NCBI GenBank assembly: GCA_943736015.1
Contig: OX031062.1
Coordinates: forward strand, 29,361,462 to 29,425,461
Length of the DNA stretch: 64,000 bases
Direction of reading: 5' to 3'
Source: Tridacna crocea
Taxonomy: Eukaryota > Mollusca > Bivalvia > Cardiida > Cardiidae
Shown: piece after piece, positions 34,734 through 45,696 of the stretch
Layout of the letters: each line of letters begins with the position of its first letter
Numbering within the stretch: position 1 is the stretch's first letter
Translations under genes and position numbers: made by a program
The notes under the pieces: model-generated
The model's database searches: none
The model's input: the letters and a program-made list of their open reading frames with translations, nothing else
Told to the model about the DNA's origin: nothing

Positions 34734-34925
34734 GTTATAGTAGTGTAAAGTGCTTTTGGGTTAAACTTGCAATGGCAGAAGCTCTTATTGCATTTGTTTC
34801 AAAAAAGATTAGAAAGGAAAAAAATGAAATTTCATTGATTTTATTAGCATAAAGAAAAAATTGAAATTTTATCAATCTTAACAGTCTATGTAAATGTAAA
34901 TTGATTGTGTGATATCTGCTTTCAG

Positions 34926-35036
34926 TGCTATGATGTTAGATTTCCAGAGATGGCTGTTGGATTACGTAACCTTGGGGCTGAAATTTTGACCTACCCATCT
35001 GCCTTTACAGTCCCCACGGGTATGGCACACTGGCAA
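34926..35036 (+). CDS. NitFhit: NitFhit coding exon 4 (catalytic Cys)
   Basis: Starts with CYDVRFPEM, where the cysteine is the nucleophile of the nitrilase triad, and continues LGAEILTYPSAFTVPTGMAH to WQ. The acceptor TTTCAG|TGC places the intron exactly before the catalytic cysteine codon. The donor is CAA|GTAGGT. It has 37 codons, phase 0. Confidence 0.94.
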
Positions 35037-35496
35037 GTAGGTACAAAGTCATGTTGCTTTTATTGTATGAATGGTTGAAATACAGCACAGATGTTTGAAT
35101 CAACTTACTTGTTGGCAACTCATAATGACTTGGGTCGTTCCTCCACCCCCTATGTTGAACACATAAAAGGTCTTCCGTAGTGTTTTCAAATGCTTGTGTC
35201 AGAGGAGGCATATGAAGTTTAGTTTTTATGGTAATGGGATAGCATATTAGCTCCTGCAGATAACCTTCATGTATTATAACAGCTCTGATGAATAAACTCC
35301 CAGGGCAGGTTGGAACCTAGGACATCTAGGTCACTAGGGAAATGTTATACCATGATAAATTTATGTTGCTTATGTTACTATATAGCAATGCAGTATAGAT
35401 TTCCCCTCATACAAACACAAGCTTCTTTGTACATACATTTATCACACATGTATATACACCATGTGGGACAGACCAATAAACTACATACCCCCACCT

Positions 35497-35905
35497 TTCC
35501 CCCATTCGCGAGCCAAGGTTACGATCACTACGTGGATCTTACCTTGGTTGATTAAACCCGATTTGGAGATTCCTGTGATGTGCCCTCTGTTGGATGCTGG
35601 TTATTACCCCCCTTTACATCGTATTTCTAAAATCCAATGAAATATCATTTTACAAACCGCTTACGAATACACATGAAGCAATAAGCAGAAATCCATGTGG
35701 GTTTCCATGATTACCCTCTATTCTAAAGATAGCGACTTTATTCTATTTTTATCAAAGATGAAATGTTATGAGCGATTTCATTTGTGCAGTAAGAGCTGGC
35801 TGCATCCAATGAAAAAGATAATGGGGGAATGTAAAAATCAAGCTTAATCCGCCAAGGGTAGAGTACCGTAGTGAATCGTCAGCCTTGGCTTGCGAAGATG
35901 CCCCC
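35497..35905. mobile_element. Palindromic-end element D, copy 1
   Basis: About 70-bp inverted ends (TTCGCGAGCCAAGG / CATCTTCGCAAGCCAAGG) enclosing a TGAAATATCATTTTACAAAC block. It interrupts a tandem array in NitFhit intron 4. A second copy lies at 53.2 kb. Confidence 0.7.
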
Positions 35906-35962
35906 TTGAAGCTATGAAAGCTAACTGTATAGCAAGATGGTGTTTTTGTGCCCTTATACAAA

Positions 35963-36452
35963 CACATGCTACATACAAGTACAGTATATCTGTAGACCAA
36001 TATACTGCATTCTGTTACAGTATTGCAAACACATGCTACACACAAGTATATCTATCTGTGGGATAGACCAGTATACTACATTCTGTTACAGTATTGCAAA
36101 CACGTGCTACACACAAGTATATCTATCTGTGGGATAGACCAGTATACTACATTCTGTTACAGTATTGCAAACACGTGCTACACAAAGGTATATCTATCTG
36201 TGGGATAGACCAGTTTACTACATTCTGTTACAGTATTGCAAACACATGCTACACACAAGTATATCTATCTGTGGGATAGACCAGTTTACTACATTCTGTT
36301 ACAGTATTGCAAACACATGCTACACACGAGTATATCTATCTGTGGGATAGACCAGTTTACTACATTCTGTTACAGTATTGCAAACACATGCTACACACGA
36401 GTATATCTATCTGTGGGATAGACCAGTATACTAAATTCTGTTACAGTATTAC
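35963..36452 (+). repeat. 71-bp tandem array, about 6-7 copies
   Basis: Unit contains GTTACAGTATTGCAAACACG and GTGGGATAGACCAG; successive units differ by a few bases. Because 71 is not a multiple of three, a run of overlapping ORFs steps through the array. A degraded unit survives at 35.4 kb, left of the inserted element D. Confidence 0.95.
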
Positions 36453-36560
36453 AGCAGATAACTTTCCCAACCACTGCAGTAATTTTTCTTGTAGCAACAA
36501 TGTTTTTGCATAAAATTGTATTCATATACCAAACACTAATTGTTTTTTTTATTTTCCATA

Positions 36561-36789
36561 TTAACTCTTTACCCCATAAAGAATTTCTATGGTATCTCTA
36601 ATTGACTCTGACTAACAGCAAGGATGAAGCCGTTTCTTATGAGTATATGACAACTTTTGATAGTGTAGAAAACATTTTTGCTAAAGGTAAAATTTCTCGT
36701 CACAAGCAGTTTCACCTTTTGCCACAATGTTTTCCAAAGGCTCCTACAAGCAATGCATAGAACTGAGTATCTATGTAGTAAAGGGTTAA
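36561..36789. mobile_element. Family B TTAA element, copy 2
   Basis: 229 bp, the same length as copy 1. The hairpin has several unpaired changes (TTTTTGCTAAAGGTAAAATT), so it is an older copy. Confidence 0.88.
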
Positions 36790-37145
36790 ATGCAATTGAG
36801 GCATGCTCTGTGAAAAGGGTGTTTAATGCGGTTTGCAAAAAGTATTTGCTCAGGTCAGCCTGCGCATTCCCTGCCGGCTGACCCGGGCTGAAACATTTAG
36901 TTTTCAGTCAATTTTCTGTATGCCAAAGGACCAGTCTATCTCATGATCGAGTTGGCTGTTTAAAAAAGGGGATATTATGGATCCATTATTCTTTATGTGA
37001 CGGCTTACTTGGTATCATGGACCGCCAAGATGCATTAAGCCCCCTTTTGCCAGAGGATGGCTAAAATGTTTTTAATTTGTTTGCTGCAAATGAGTTACTT
37101 TTCATTGTCAATAATCTGTATCACGTACATGCATTTGTTTTGAAG

Positions 37146-37247
37146 GTACTCCTGAGAAGCCGTGCAATAGAGTCTCAGTGTTATGTAGTCGCTGCAGCAC
37201 AGACAGGGAAGCACAATGAGAAAAGGTCATCTTATGGACACAGTATG
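37146..37247 (+). CDS. NitFhit: NitFhit coding exon 5
   Basis: Reads [20 protein letters not shown], then [14 protein letters not shown], nearly identical to the Nit1 segment of vertebrates. The acceptor is TTTTGAAG|GTA and the donor ATG|GTAAAG. The preceding intron holds the 71-bp tandem array and a family B element. The following intron holds a pearl-like tandem element. Confidence 0.93.
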
Positions 37248-37682
37248 GTAAAGTTACAGAATATGTACCAAATGTTTTATTCAATTAAGTTAAGGATTTA
37301 ATATTTCTAGTCTGGGGGAAAAATTTGATTATAATTTCAATTTTGTGACTGTCGAAGTTAGGAAGGTATACAGAATATAATAGATTATTCCCAACCTACC
37401 ATCTAACTTCCAATGAAATTGCTTGAATGTTACCACATGAGTATATAATATATCAATCCATATTGGGCTCTGCAGAGTCCCGAATATGGATTTTTCAGAA
37501 CAAGGTCAGAGTCCGAGTCCCGAATATGGATTTTTCAGAACAAGGTCAAAGTCCAACATGGATGTTTTAAAATGAGGCAAGAGTCTTGAATATCAATATT
37601 TGCCCAGGAGAGTTGGCTACCAAAGTCTGTTGTCATGAAAACAACTTTTTTTTTTTCGTTATGTTTTGATTTTCTTTTTTTT

Positions 37683-39110
37683 ATTAGCTCCACTGGCCGA
37701 AGGCCAGCGGGCTTATGTCATGGCCCGTTGTTTGTCGTGCGTCCGTCCGTGCGTTAACTTTTTCGTTAAACATCTTCTTCTCTGAAACTACCCATCCAAT
37801 TTTGATGAAACTCCACTGGCCGAAGGCCAGCGGGCTTATGTCATGGCCCGTTGTCTGTCGTGCGTCCGTCCGTGCGTTAACTTTTTCGTTAAACATCTTC
37901 TTCTCTGAAACTACCCATCCAATTTTGATGAAACTTCACAGAAATGATCCTGTCATGGTCCTCTTCAGAATTTCTTGAAAGAATTTAATTCCTTCAAAAA
38001 CTCTGGATGCCATGGCAACAAAACTGAAAAATTTTGAAAATCTTTGAAAATCTTCTTGTCTGAAACCATAACGCCTAGGGCTACCAAATTTTGCATGTAG
38101 CTTTATCTAGTAAACCTCTACCAAGTTTCTTGAAATTATAGCCCTGGGGTCAAAATTGGCCGCGCCCCGGGGGTCACAAGTTTTACATGGGCTAATTTAG
38201 GGAGAACTTTAAAATTCCTCTTCTACCTAGGCATTGGGCCTAGGGCTACCAAATTTGGCATGTAGTTTTATCTAGTGGACCTCTACCAACGGTGTCCAAA
38301 TTATAGCCCTGGGGTCAAAATTGGCCGCGTCCCGGGGGTCACAAGTTTTACATGGGCTTATATAGGGAAAACTTTAAAACTCTTCTTCCACCTAGCCATA
38401 GGGCCTAGGGCTACCAAATTTTGCATGTAGCTTTATCTAGTGGTCCTCTACCAAGGGTGTCCAAATTATTGCCCGGGGGTCAAATTTGGCCCCTCCCGGG
38501 TGGTAACAAATTTTATATGGGCTTATATAGGGAAAACTTTCAAAATCTTCTTGCACCTAGCTATAAGGGCTAGGGCTATCAAATTTTGCATGTAGTTTTA
38601 TCTACGGGGTCTCTACCAAAGGGTGCCCCAATTATACCCTTGGGGTCAAATTTAGCCCCGTCCCAGGGGGTCACAAGTTTTACATGGGCTTATATAGGGA
38701 AACTTTAATAATCTACTCGTACATAGCCATAAGGTCTAGGGCTACCAAATTTTGCGTGTAGCTTTATCTTATGGGCCTCTACCAAGAGGGCCCAAATTTT
38801 AACTTTGGGGGGTCAAGTTTGACCCCACCCCAGGGGTCACAGGTTTTACATTGGCTTTTATAGTGAAAACTTGATAAACCTGTCTCATGGGTCACATATT
38901 TTAGAGGGCCTTTTATTGAGCAAACTTGTTTTACAGGGCTTTTTATTTGGCAAGATTAAAAAATCTTCTTGTTTATAACCACACATTCTAGTTTCATATT
39001 GTAGGTCTGGGGTCAAAATTGGCTCCATTCTAGGGATCACAAGTTTAACACGGGCTTCAAAATATAGTCACTTCAATTTAAACATTAATCAAGGGAAATA
39101 TGGCATAACA
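37683..39110. mobile_element. Tandem-unit element in NitFhit intron 5
   Basis: It opens with two almost identical 123-bp units (CTCCACTGGCCGAAGGCCAG start; one visible base difference). About five ~165-bp units follow, with CTAGGGCTACCAAATTTTGC and GGGGTCACAAGTTTTACATG. The latter motif is the reverse complement of the GTGACCC block of the 20-kb element. Confidence 0.7.
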
Positions 39111-39213
39111 TGTGGCATAACCCAAGATGGCTTTTAGATCTTGTGTAACATTTCTTGACACCTGTATATAATAAGTTCAGCACACCTCTTTGATAGTGAG
39201 CATTGTGTTGCAG

Positions 39214-39376
39214 ATAGTTGATCCATGGGGGACAGTGCTGGCAGAATGCCAAGATGGGGAAAGTGTTTGCTGTGCTGAGGTGGACCTAGATTATCTTGAG
39301 AAAATCCGAGCCCAGATGCCAGTACAGCTCCACAGAAGAACAGACTTGTATGGTGCCATCAGTTTACAGACTAAAG
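39214..39376 (+). CDS. NitFhit: NitFhit coding exon 6 (end of nitrilase domain)
   Basis: Reads IVDPWGTVLAECQDGESVCC to the HRRTDLYGAISLQTK end of the Nit domain. The acceptor is TTGCAG|ATA. The donor AAAG|GTAGCA leaves one base that combines with GT of exon 7 to give glycine. The exon boundary therefore sits at the junction between the Nit and Fhit halves. Confidence 0.92.
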
Positions 39377-39430
39377 GTAGCAGACAAATCTCCCCTATCT
39401 TGCCTGTAAGGCACAGTTTTGAGGTTTTCT

Positions 39431-39656
39431 TTAACCCTTTCCCAAACAAACCCTGGTTTTTACAATGTTGGGAAAGACGGCTTTTGAAAACATTGCAGGA
39501 AAGGGAGAAAATGCTGATTTCCAGCATTTTCTTCTTTTCCCACAATTTCTACCCTTTCATAGACAAAAGTCATCATCTGTTTTGCATTAAGTTTATTGTC
39601 TGCAACCCCTTTCACTTTGGTCTTGTCCAAAATTTTGTCATTTGGGAAAAGGTTTA
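39431..39656 (+). mobile_element. Family A element, diverged
   Basis: Core ATGCTGATTTCCAGCAT; lies 55 bases after NitFhit exon 6. A more decayed copy follows at 39665-39848. Confidence 0.8.
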
Positions 39657-39989
39657 TTGCTTGGTTTCTGGTCCTTCCTATACAATTCCAAATCTTAATG
39701 ATCCTGGGAAAGAAGTACAGTGTATTTAGAAACTTTATGGAAAAAAAGAAAATTCTAGTAACAGCTTACAGAGCTACATTTAAGGTACCATCTGCAGGTG
39801 CTTTCAGTTTTGTTTAGTGTAAAATTTGGGGTGTCTGGTAAAGAGTTAGTACCAAAATCTAAAGTGTTTCATGACAAGTCCAGTAGATCATGACTTGTCA
39901 TGGATCTGCATCATCGGGATGAAAATCTGATGGCAGATGACAGTAAAGCTCCATAGAAGGACAGATGTACATGTATATGAAGCTGTCAG

Positions 39990-40187
39990 TTAACCCCATA
40001 CCACACAATACCTACTTTTGATGACCCCTAGAAAGAAACCTTTAGAAAACATTGTGGGAAAAGGAGAAAATGATGATAATCAGCATTTTCTTCTTTTCCC
40101 ACAATGTTTTCCACCTGTTACAAAACAAATCTGCAAATGCTTTCCATTTGAGCAAACCTAAAATTTTGTCATTTGGTAATGAGTTAA
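39990..40187 (+). mobile_element. Family A element abutting a family B element
   Basis: Core ATGATGATAATCAGCAT; its last TTAA is the first TTAA of the family B copy. Confidence 0.9.
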
Positions 40188-40400
40188 CCCTTCACCCCAT
40201 AAGGCATTTCTATGGTATCTCTAATTGAGCAAGGATGAAGCTGTTTCTTATGTGTATATGATATGTTTTGATAGTGTAGAAAACATTGTGGCAAAAGGTG
40301 AAATTGCTCATCACGAGCAATTTCACCTTTTGCCACAATGTTTTCCAAAGGCTCCTACAAGCAATGCTTAGAAATGAGTATCTAAGGAGTAAAGGATTAA
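40184..40400. mobile_element. Family B TTAA element, copy 3
   Basis: Core palindrome intact with ATTGCTCATCACGAGCAAT. It shares its first TTAA with the end of a family A copy immediately to the left. About 12 bases shorter than the other copies, lacking part of the left arm. Confidence 0.88.
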
Positions 40401-40625
40401 CAGCGTAAAGAAGCCAGGCTCTAATAAAAGGGGGCATAATGCATTCTATGAACCATAGTACCTGGCAAGCCATTACATTATCATGGATCAGTTATACCCA
40501 CTTTTTTATCAGCCAACCGAATCATTCAGTAGAACAGTCCATTGATATACAGAAAATTGACCAATATATCGTAAAGTTTCAGACTCCGTGCAGACTTACC
40601 TGGGTTGATACTTTTCTCAGATGCG

Positions 40626-40854
40626 TTAACTCTTTACCAAACAACAAACTTTTAGAGTGGTCCTAATTGAAAGCATTTGCAGACAACTAAATAAATGTGA
40701 CAGAAAAATTGAAATTTGTTTTGGGCAGGGTAGAAAATATTGTAGGAAAAGGAGAAAATGCTGGTTACCCGTATTTTATCCTTTTCCTATAATGTTTTCA
40801 AAAGGCTTCTTTTTCAAGGTCATTAAAAATTCAGATTATGTGATAAAGAATTAA
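40626..40854 (-). mobile_element. Family A element
   Basis: Complete; core right arm has three unpaired changes. A decayed copy follows at about 40940-41120. Confidence 0.88.
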
Positions 40855-41367
40855 GCTCCCTTATTGCAGACTCGAATGTAGTAGATATACCCTTCCTATC
40901 TTTGTCCACAATTTCAATTTTGACCATGTGTGATGTTTAATCCCCTACCAAACTACATTATTTTGATTGGTTGATAGTGAAAGCATTTTCAGATGTGTCT
41001 CAAGCCATGAGATTTGTCGTTTGAAGGGTTCAAAACAGTGATGGAAAAGGAGAAAATACTAGTTACCAGCATGTTCTGTTTTTTCTGTTTCAAAAGCATC
41101 CTTCCTCAAGGTGTGTAAAGACTTACCATTGTTGTGCAGGCATTGATATCATTTTCAACTGTGTATCATTAGTTTCTTTGTGACCTTAGAAAAGGTGAGT
41201 TTTTTTAACCAGGATTTTAACTAGTAACACTTGGATAATAAGCCCCATGCATTACCACTTGGCAATTAGGCTTGGTTTTACTAGTAATTTAGATCAAGAG
41301 CAGACTACACCCAATAGAGAGTTTGACCTTGAAACTTCATTGCCTGATTTTTTATTGTCAAAACACT

Positions 41368-41598
41368 CTAAACCCTTTACCAAACAAACCTGTGTTTAAC
41401 AGCCTTGGGAAAGAAGCCTTTTGAAACCATTGAGGGAAAAAGAGAAAATGCTGGTAACCAGCATTTTCTCCTTTTCCCACAGTGTTTTTTTACTCTCTCA
41501 AGGACAATTTTCTATCATTCAAACCACCTTTATCTTGTCATCCACAGTTGTTTTGAACTTGGTTAAATCTAAAATTTTGTCTTGTGGTAAAGATTTAA
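41368..41598 (+). mobile_element. Family A element before NitFhit exon 7
   Basis: Complete, 59 bases before the exon 7 start; hairpin intact. Confidence 0.9.
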
Positions 41599-41657
41599 AA
41601 GAGCAATTAATAAATTGCTATAATGTATGATTTAAGATTTTATTTTTGCTTTTTTAG

Positions 41658-41780
41658 GTGCAGATATAGACAGCATATCCCAGTATACATTTGGAGATCA
41701 CATAATTGGATGTGGGCAAGTTTTCTACAGGACTAATCTGTCATTTGCCTTTGTAAACATTAAACCAGTGTTGAAAGGAC
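41658..41780 (+). CDS. NitFhit: NitFhit coding exon 7 (start of Fhit domain)
   Basis: Reads ADIDSISQYTFGDHIIGCGQ, then VFYRTNLSFAFVNIKPVLKG and the first base of a histidine codon. Fhit has the equivalent [23 protein letters not shown]. The acceptor TTTTTAG|GTG follows a pyrimidine tract. No GT donor keeps the frame into exon 8 without adding unrelated residues; the AT|ATCCTT junction does so exactly. The end is therefore placed on a U12-type donor. Confidence 0.88.
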
Positions 41781-42064
41781 ATATCCTTGTACAGCCTTTA
41801 CAAAAATGTCATCAGTGTCTAGATAGATCATAAAAAACAGAGCTACCCATTTGTTCAATGTACTACAGCTTTTTAACATTTTCTTATCTTCTACATATTT
41901 GAGATAAGCATTAGATGCTGTTGTATGAGATGTCAATTTATAATACTTTCCATTTATGCGTAGATAGCTTTGCACTCTCTAACCTATACTTAGATATACA
42001 TGTACATGTATCATGGTGTGATAAAAAGAATCTGACAGTCATTGGCTATTGAGATAACATTTTA

Positions 42065-42293
42065 TTAACTCTTTATCACACGAGAAAATTTTGGACTGGT
42101 CCAAATTGAAGGCATTTGCAGACGACAAAATAAAGGTGACTGAAAAATTAAAATTTGGTTTGGGAAGGGTAAAAAACACTGGGGGGAAAGGAGAAAATGC
42201 TGGTTACCAGCATTTTCTCCTTTTCCCCCAGTATTTTCAAAAGGCTGCTTTCTCAGGGTCGTTAAAAGTCGGGATTGTGTGGTAAAGAGTTAA
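42065..42293 (-). mobile_element. Family A element in the AT-AC intron
   Basis: Stem ACTGGGGGGAAAGG pairs with CCTTTTCCCCCAGT, changes mirrored on both arms. Shares TTAA with the next copy. Confidence 0.92.
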
Positions 42294-42476
42294 CTCTTAA
42301 ACAAACAGCAAAATTTTAAATTGGTCCATATTGGAAGTATTTGCAGATGAAAAATTGACTAGTTCAGATGGTGGGTTTTCTTAGTTTGAAATGGAAGAAA
42401 ATAACAATCCCTCCACAGTGTTTAAAAAACTGTTTCTTTTGAGCGTCTAAATAGAGATAATTTGGTATAGAGTTAA
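42290..42476 (-). mobile_element. Family A element without a hairpin
   Basis: Ends and AAATTGGTCCATATTGG box kept, core lost. Confidence 0.7.
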
Positions 42477-42886
42477 AACATAGAGTGGGACTGTGTAGGC
42501 CCTAAGTAAGACAGCATATTCTGTGGACACGGTCAAGATCTTGGCCTACATTGTCAGACGTCCTAAATAGCTCAGTGGTCAGAATGAGGAGTAAATAATC
42601 CTGTGGTACTCGATTTTATCGTCATGAGATAGAGTCCATTAGCACAGTACTTCTGACTTAGCCCAGTACTGGTGAAACCCAAGACACACAAGAGTGAGCT
42701 GTCATTATGATATGAATGAAATAATGTTAAAGGCAGCGCAAAGACCAATGAATCACCTAGCCATCCGGCTAAAGCATTTAATGTTGCCTTTATCATGCTA
42801 ATAACTGCAAAACAAAGATGAAACGCAATTTTAAAAATGCACTCACACATGAGAAAAGTTTGATAATTTTCCTTGACACAAACCAC

Positions 42887-43062
42887 ATGTTTTGGTAGCA
42901 TCTCTGCGAAATGTGCCACGCCTTGTTGACTTGGACTCTATGGAGATAGATGACCTTTTCAACACTGTCAAAGTTGTTTCCAAGGTGATAGAAAGACATT
43001 TTAAAGGGACATCACTCTCAATAGCTGTTCAAGATGGACCTGAGGCGGGACAGACGGTGCAG
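42887..43062 (+). CDS. NitFhit: NitFhit coding exon 8 (Fhit core)
   Basis: Opens with AT, completing the histidine of GH, and reads VLVASLRNVPRLVDLDSMEI, then the DDLFNTV helix, ending FKGTSLSIAVQDGPEAGQTV. Fhit equivalents are GHVLVCPLRP and GTSLTFSMQDGPEAGQTV. The acceptor is an AC dinucleotide, with a strong U12 branch-site match just upstream. The donor CAG|GTAAAC is an ordinary U2 site, phase 0. Confidence 0.9.
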
Positions 43063-43075
43063 GTAAACTAGTCAT

Positions 43076-44781
43076 TTATGTTTTCCTGAAACAAGTACAC
43101 TTAAGCTTCAGATCTTGACTAGTCTCTTCTACCAGGAATAATGGTATAACTGTGACAGGATTCATTCCTATCTCATGCCTTTCCATGTTTCTTAGTATCT
43201 CGTGATAAATATTTTGTAAACTGCTGGAGAAAAAAAAACCAGGAAAGAATGATAAGATACACCGGCCATTGTTCAAAATATACAGTTTCCATGTACATTG
43301 TTTTTCAAAATGTCCCTTTGACTGTCCCCTTATCCAGGGATCATATATAACAGCCAGTGGGTATTTAAGTGTTGTAGACAGCCCCCTTACCATTATCACC
43401 AAAACATATCTGGCAAGTGATTTATCCTCCTTTCCTAGTTGTTGACTGATATTTTTAAGACTGTTCCCTGTTTTTCCCAGGTCTACAAAACCAATTAGTT
43501 GACCTGTTGTCTTATCATATACAAGGTCACTTCTTATTTTGATTTCATCCTGAAGAATGCCTACAATCTTTTGATGAGTCTCTGTAAAACTGCTTGTTTC
43601 TTGATGAAGCTGATAAATAATATCCTCATGAAAACCAGTGCCTCTGGTAAGAATGTTTGTATAGTCTTGAAGTGTCCGTTCACTTGGTAGATTTATGAAT
43701 CCAGTTTTTCTTACTGCATCATAGGTTGATGAAGATTTACTTTTTAACAAAATGCACCATTTAATAATCATTGGATGCCATTTCATGTTCCTTTTGTTTG
43801 CAAGACCATTATAGCGTTTTTGTTCCTCCCAAAACAATCTTTCCAAAGAACTTTCATCCGGATAATTTGTTAGTATTTCTTTTTCTGACTGATCCATAAT
43901 TTTTCCAAAATCTACATTATCCGCCTCTGCCAGTTGTATGCTGTCTGTTTCAAAGCTTTGCCTCACTTTTTTTTTTAACCTGTCTACTTCATTTTCCAAT
44001 TTCAATGAATATGATCGAAGCTGCTTCAGTTTTTCTAACTTTTGGGAAAGTGTCATCCTTGAATTGGCATTTTTACTCTTAACCCAGTTCTTTTTTGGTG
44101 TAGCAATTTTTGTTTTCAGTCTTGACATAGCTTTGCACAGTGTGCGTCTGTAACAAATACATTGTTTACAGCGAAAATGCTCTATTAGAAGGCAACAGTT
44201 TCTTGTCCTTATGGTCAATTGGCCAGATTTGTCTAAATAGGCTGCTCGTGTCGTTGATGAGTCAAAACTATTGTGCAGTGTTTGGAAGGCTTGATCAGGG
44301 TTTCCAGGACATACTTTGTAGATAGACATCACCTCTAATACATTTTTAATGTCACATACTTTTGTAATTTTTTGTTTTATCCTTGACCAAATACTGTGAC
44401 TGCTTGGTAATTCTTTTCCATGGACTGTTATTTGTAAACTGAAATCGTGAAGTAATGTCACACAGACTTGGACCAAGGGCTGCACATTGTCTTGATAAAG
44501 TTTCACATACTGGATAAAGTCGGACCTAATCAGAAGACCATAATTTTGATATTCCAAGAGGCCACCTTTGCAGTCATTCTTGAGATTTGTGTAGATTTCT
44601 TTGATCTTTGCCTGAATGAAATCATCTAAGTCTATGTTTGGGTCACACTTGTATGTTTTATCCAACACAACATATTCTTCAATTGGATTTGATTCATCAT
44701 GATTCGATATGCATGTTGCAGAATCTGTGACGTCTTCCTCTTGGAAACATGTTCTCAGGTACCCATCACTTTCATATACAT
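43076..44781 (-). CDS. P-element/THAP9-like transposase-derived protein
   Basis: A 568-codon exon (TTCTTTCAG|AT acceptor) in the opposite direction to NitFhit. Residue positions below are those of the open frame, which starts 14 codons before the acceptor. A cysteine cluster at 210-230 (CC, FRCKQC, TLCK) is followed by a likely coiled coil at 257-290. Residues 349-392 (WHPMIIKWCILLKSKSSSTY to LPSERTLQDYTN) match the P-element transposase N-terminal region. Residues 423-450 (ILQDEIKIRSDLVYDK...LIGFVDLG) match the start of the TNP-like RNase H domain, with the first catalytic Asp at 426. After about residue 485 the sequence stops resembling the family, and a poly-T/CTCCAG acceptor-like site lies inside. 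The C-terminal half is therefore either spliced differently or lost. No terminal repeats were recognised. It could be a domesticated gene or an old insertion. Confidence 0.8.
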
Positions 44782-45193
44782 CTGAAAGAATAAGGAATCT
44801 TCTATGACAAATTGTTTTCAACACATACTAGCAGGTTTCTCTTATATGATCTGGTCTGAATGTGTAAATGTTTTGTTTGTAAATGTTTGTCTGGTATGTT
44901 CACAATATAACTGCATATATACATTTTTTTCATACCAACATTAACAGCCGTCTTTGCGACACTAGCACAGATTCCAATATGATCCTGAGAGGTTATGTTA
45001 ACCTGTTATATCACACCCATGTTTTAACACCCCTGACAAAGAAAGCTTTGAAAACAATCGGAGTAAGGAGCAAATGCTGGTTACCTATTCCTACAATGTT
45101 TTCTACCCATTTGAAAGTATATTGCATTTCAAATACATTGTGGGAAAAGAGGAATTGTGTGTAACTAGCATTTTTTCCTTTTTACCACAATGT

Positions 45194-45403
45194 TTAACTC
45201 ATTACCACATGAGAAAATTTTGGACTGGTCCAAATTGAAAGCATTTGCAGATGACACAGAAATTTGTTCTGGGAAGGGTAGAAAACACTGTGGGAAAAGG
45301 AAAAAATATTGGTTACCAGCATTTTCTCCTATTCCCACAGTGTTTTCAAAGGGTGTCTTTCTTTGGGGGTGTCAAAAGTAGGGATTGTGTGGTAATGGGT
45401 TAA
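45194..45403 (-). mobile_element. Family A element
   Basis: Core in the CACTGTGGG / CCCACAGTG form; about 20 bases missing in the CTGAAAAATTG box. A decayed piece precedes at 45010-45190. Confidence 0.9.
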
Positions 45404-45696
45404 AAAAACAAAATCGACAATTTAAGTAATATGCAAATGCTTTCAATTCAAAAAAGTCAAATTTTGCCACAAGAAACATTTGATGCAGGTTTTACAGGGA
45501 GGCTGACTGCTGCAAATTTACTTTGGGTGGTAAAGAATTCATGGTGAATCTAAATCAAGATTCAAAAGTAAATGACTTCATAATCCCTCTGAATCAATGC
45601 ACTAAAAGGAACCGTTTCAAAAGAATAAAAATGTATGGAAATATTTTTTCTAATCAGTTTCTCCAAATGATTATGCAGAATATACAAAATTATTCA

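Larger units (their letters stand above)
41781..42886 (+). other. U12-type AT-AC intron of NitFhit
   Basis: The intron opens with ATATCCTTG, the exact minor-spliceosome donor consensus. It ends with a TTTTCCTTGAC branch-site match whose branch A lies 10 bases before the terminal AC. Splicing here joins KPVLKG-H-VLVASLRNVPRL with no gain or loss against Fhit. A full family A copy and a degraded one are inside. Confidence 0.85.

Noticed and set aside
36023-36513. A ladder of overlapping ~61-codon ORFs
   Set aside because: They start exactly 71 bases apart and arise from the tandem array; no splice or coding evidence.
37684-37978. Repeated 41-residue ORFs on both strands
   Set aside because: Caused by the 123-bp duplication, a multiple of three; non-coding repeat.
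41781-41830. Continuation of NitFhit exon 7 as ILVQPLQKCHQ
   Set aside because: Looks like Fhit by chance because the intron starts ATATCCTTGTACAG; extending it breaks the frame into exon 8 and duplicates the HVLV strand.
42572-42919. 115-codon minus-strand ORF
   Set aside because: Antisense to the AT-AC intron and exon 8; no family match.
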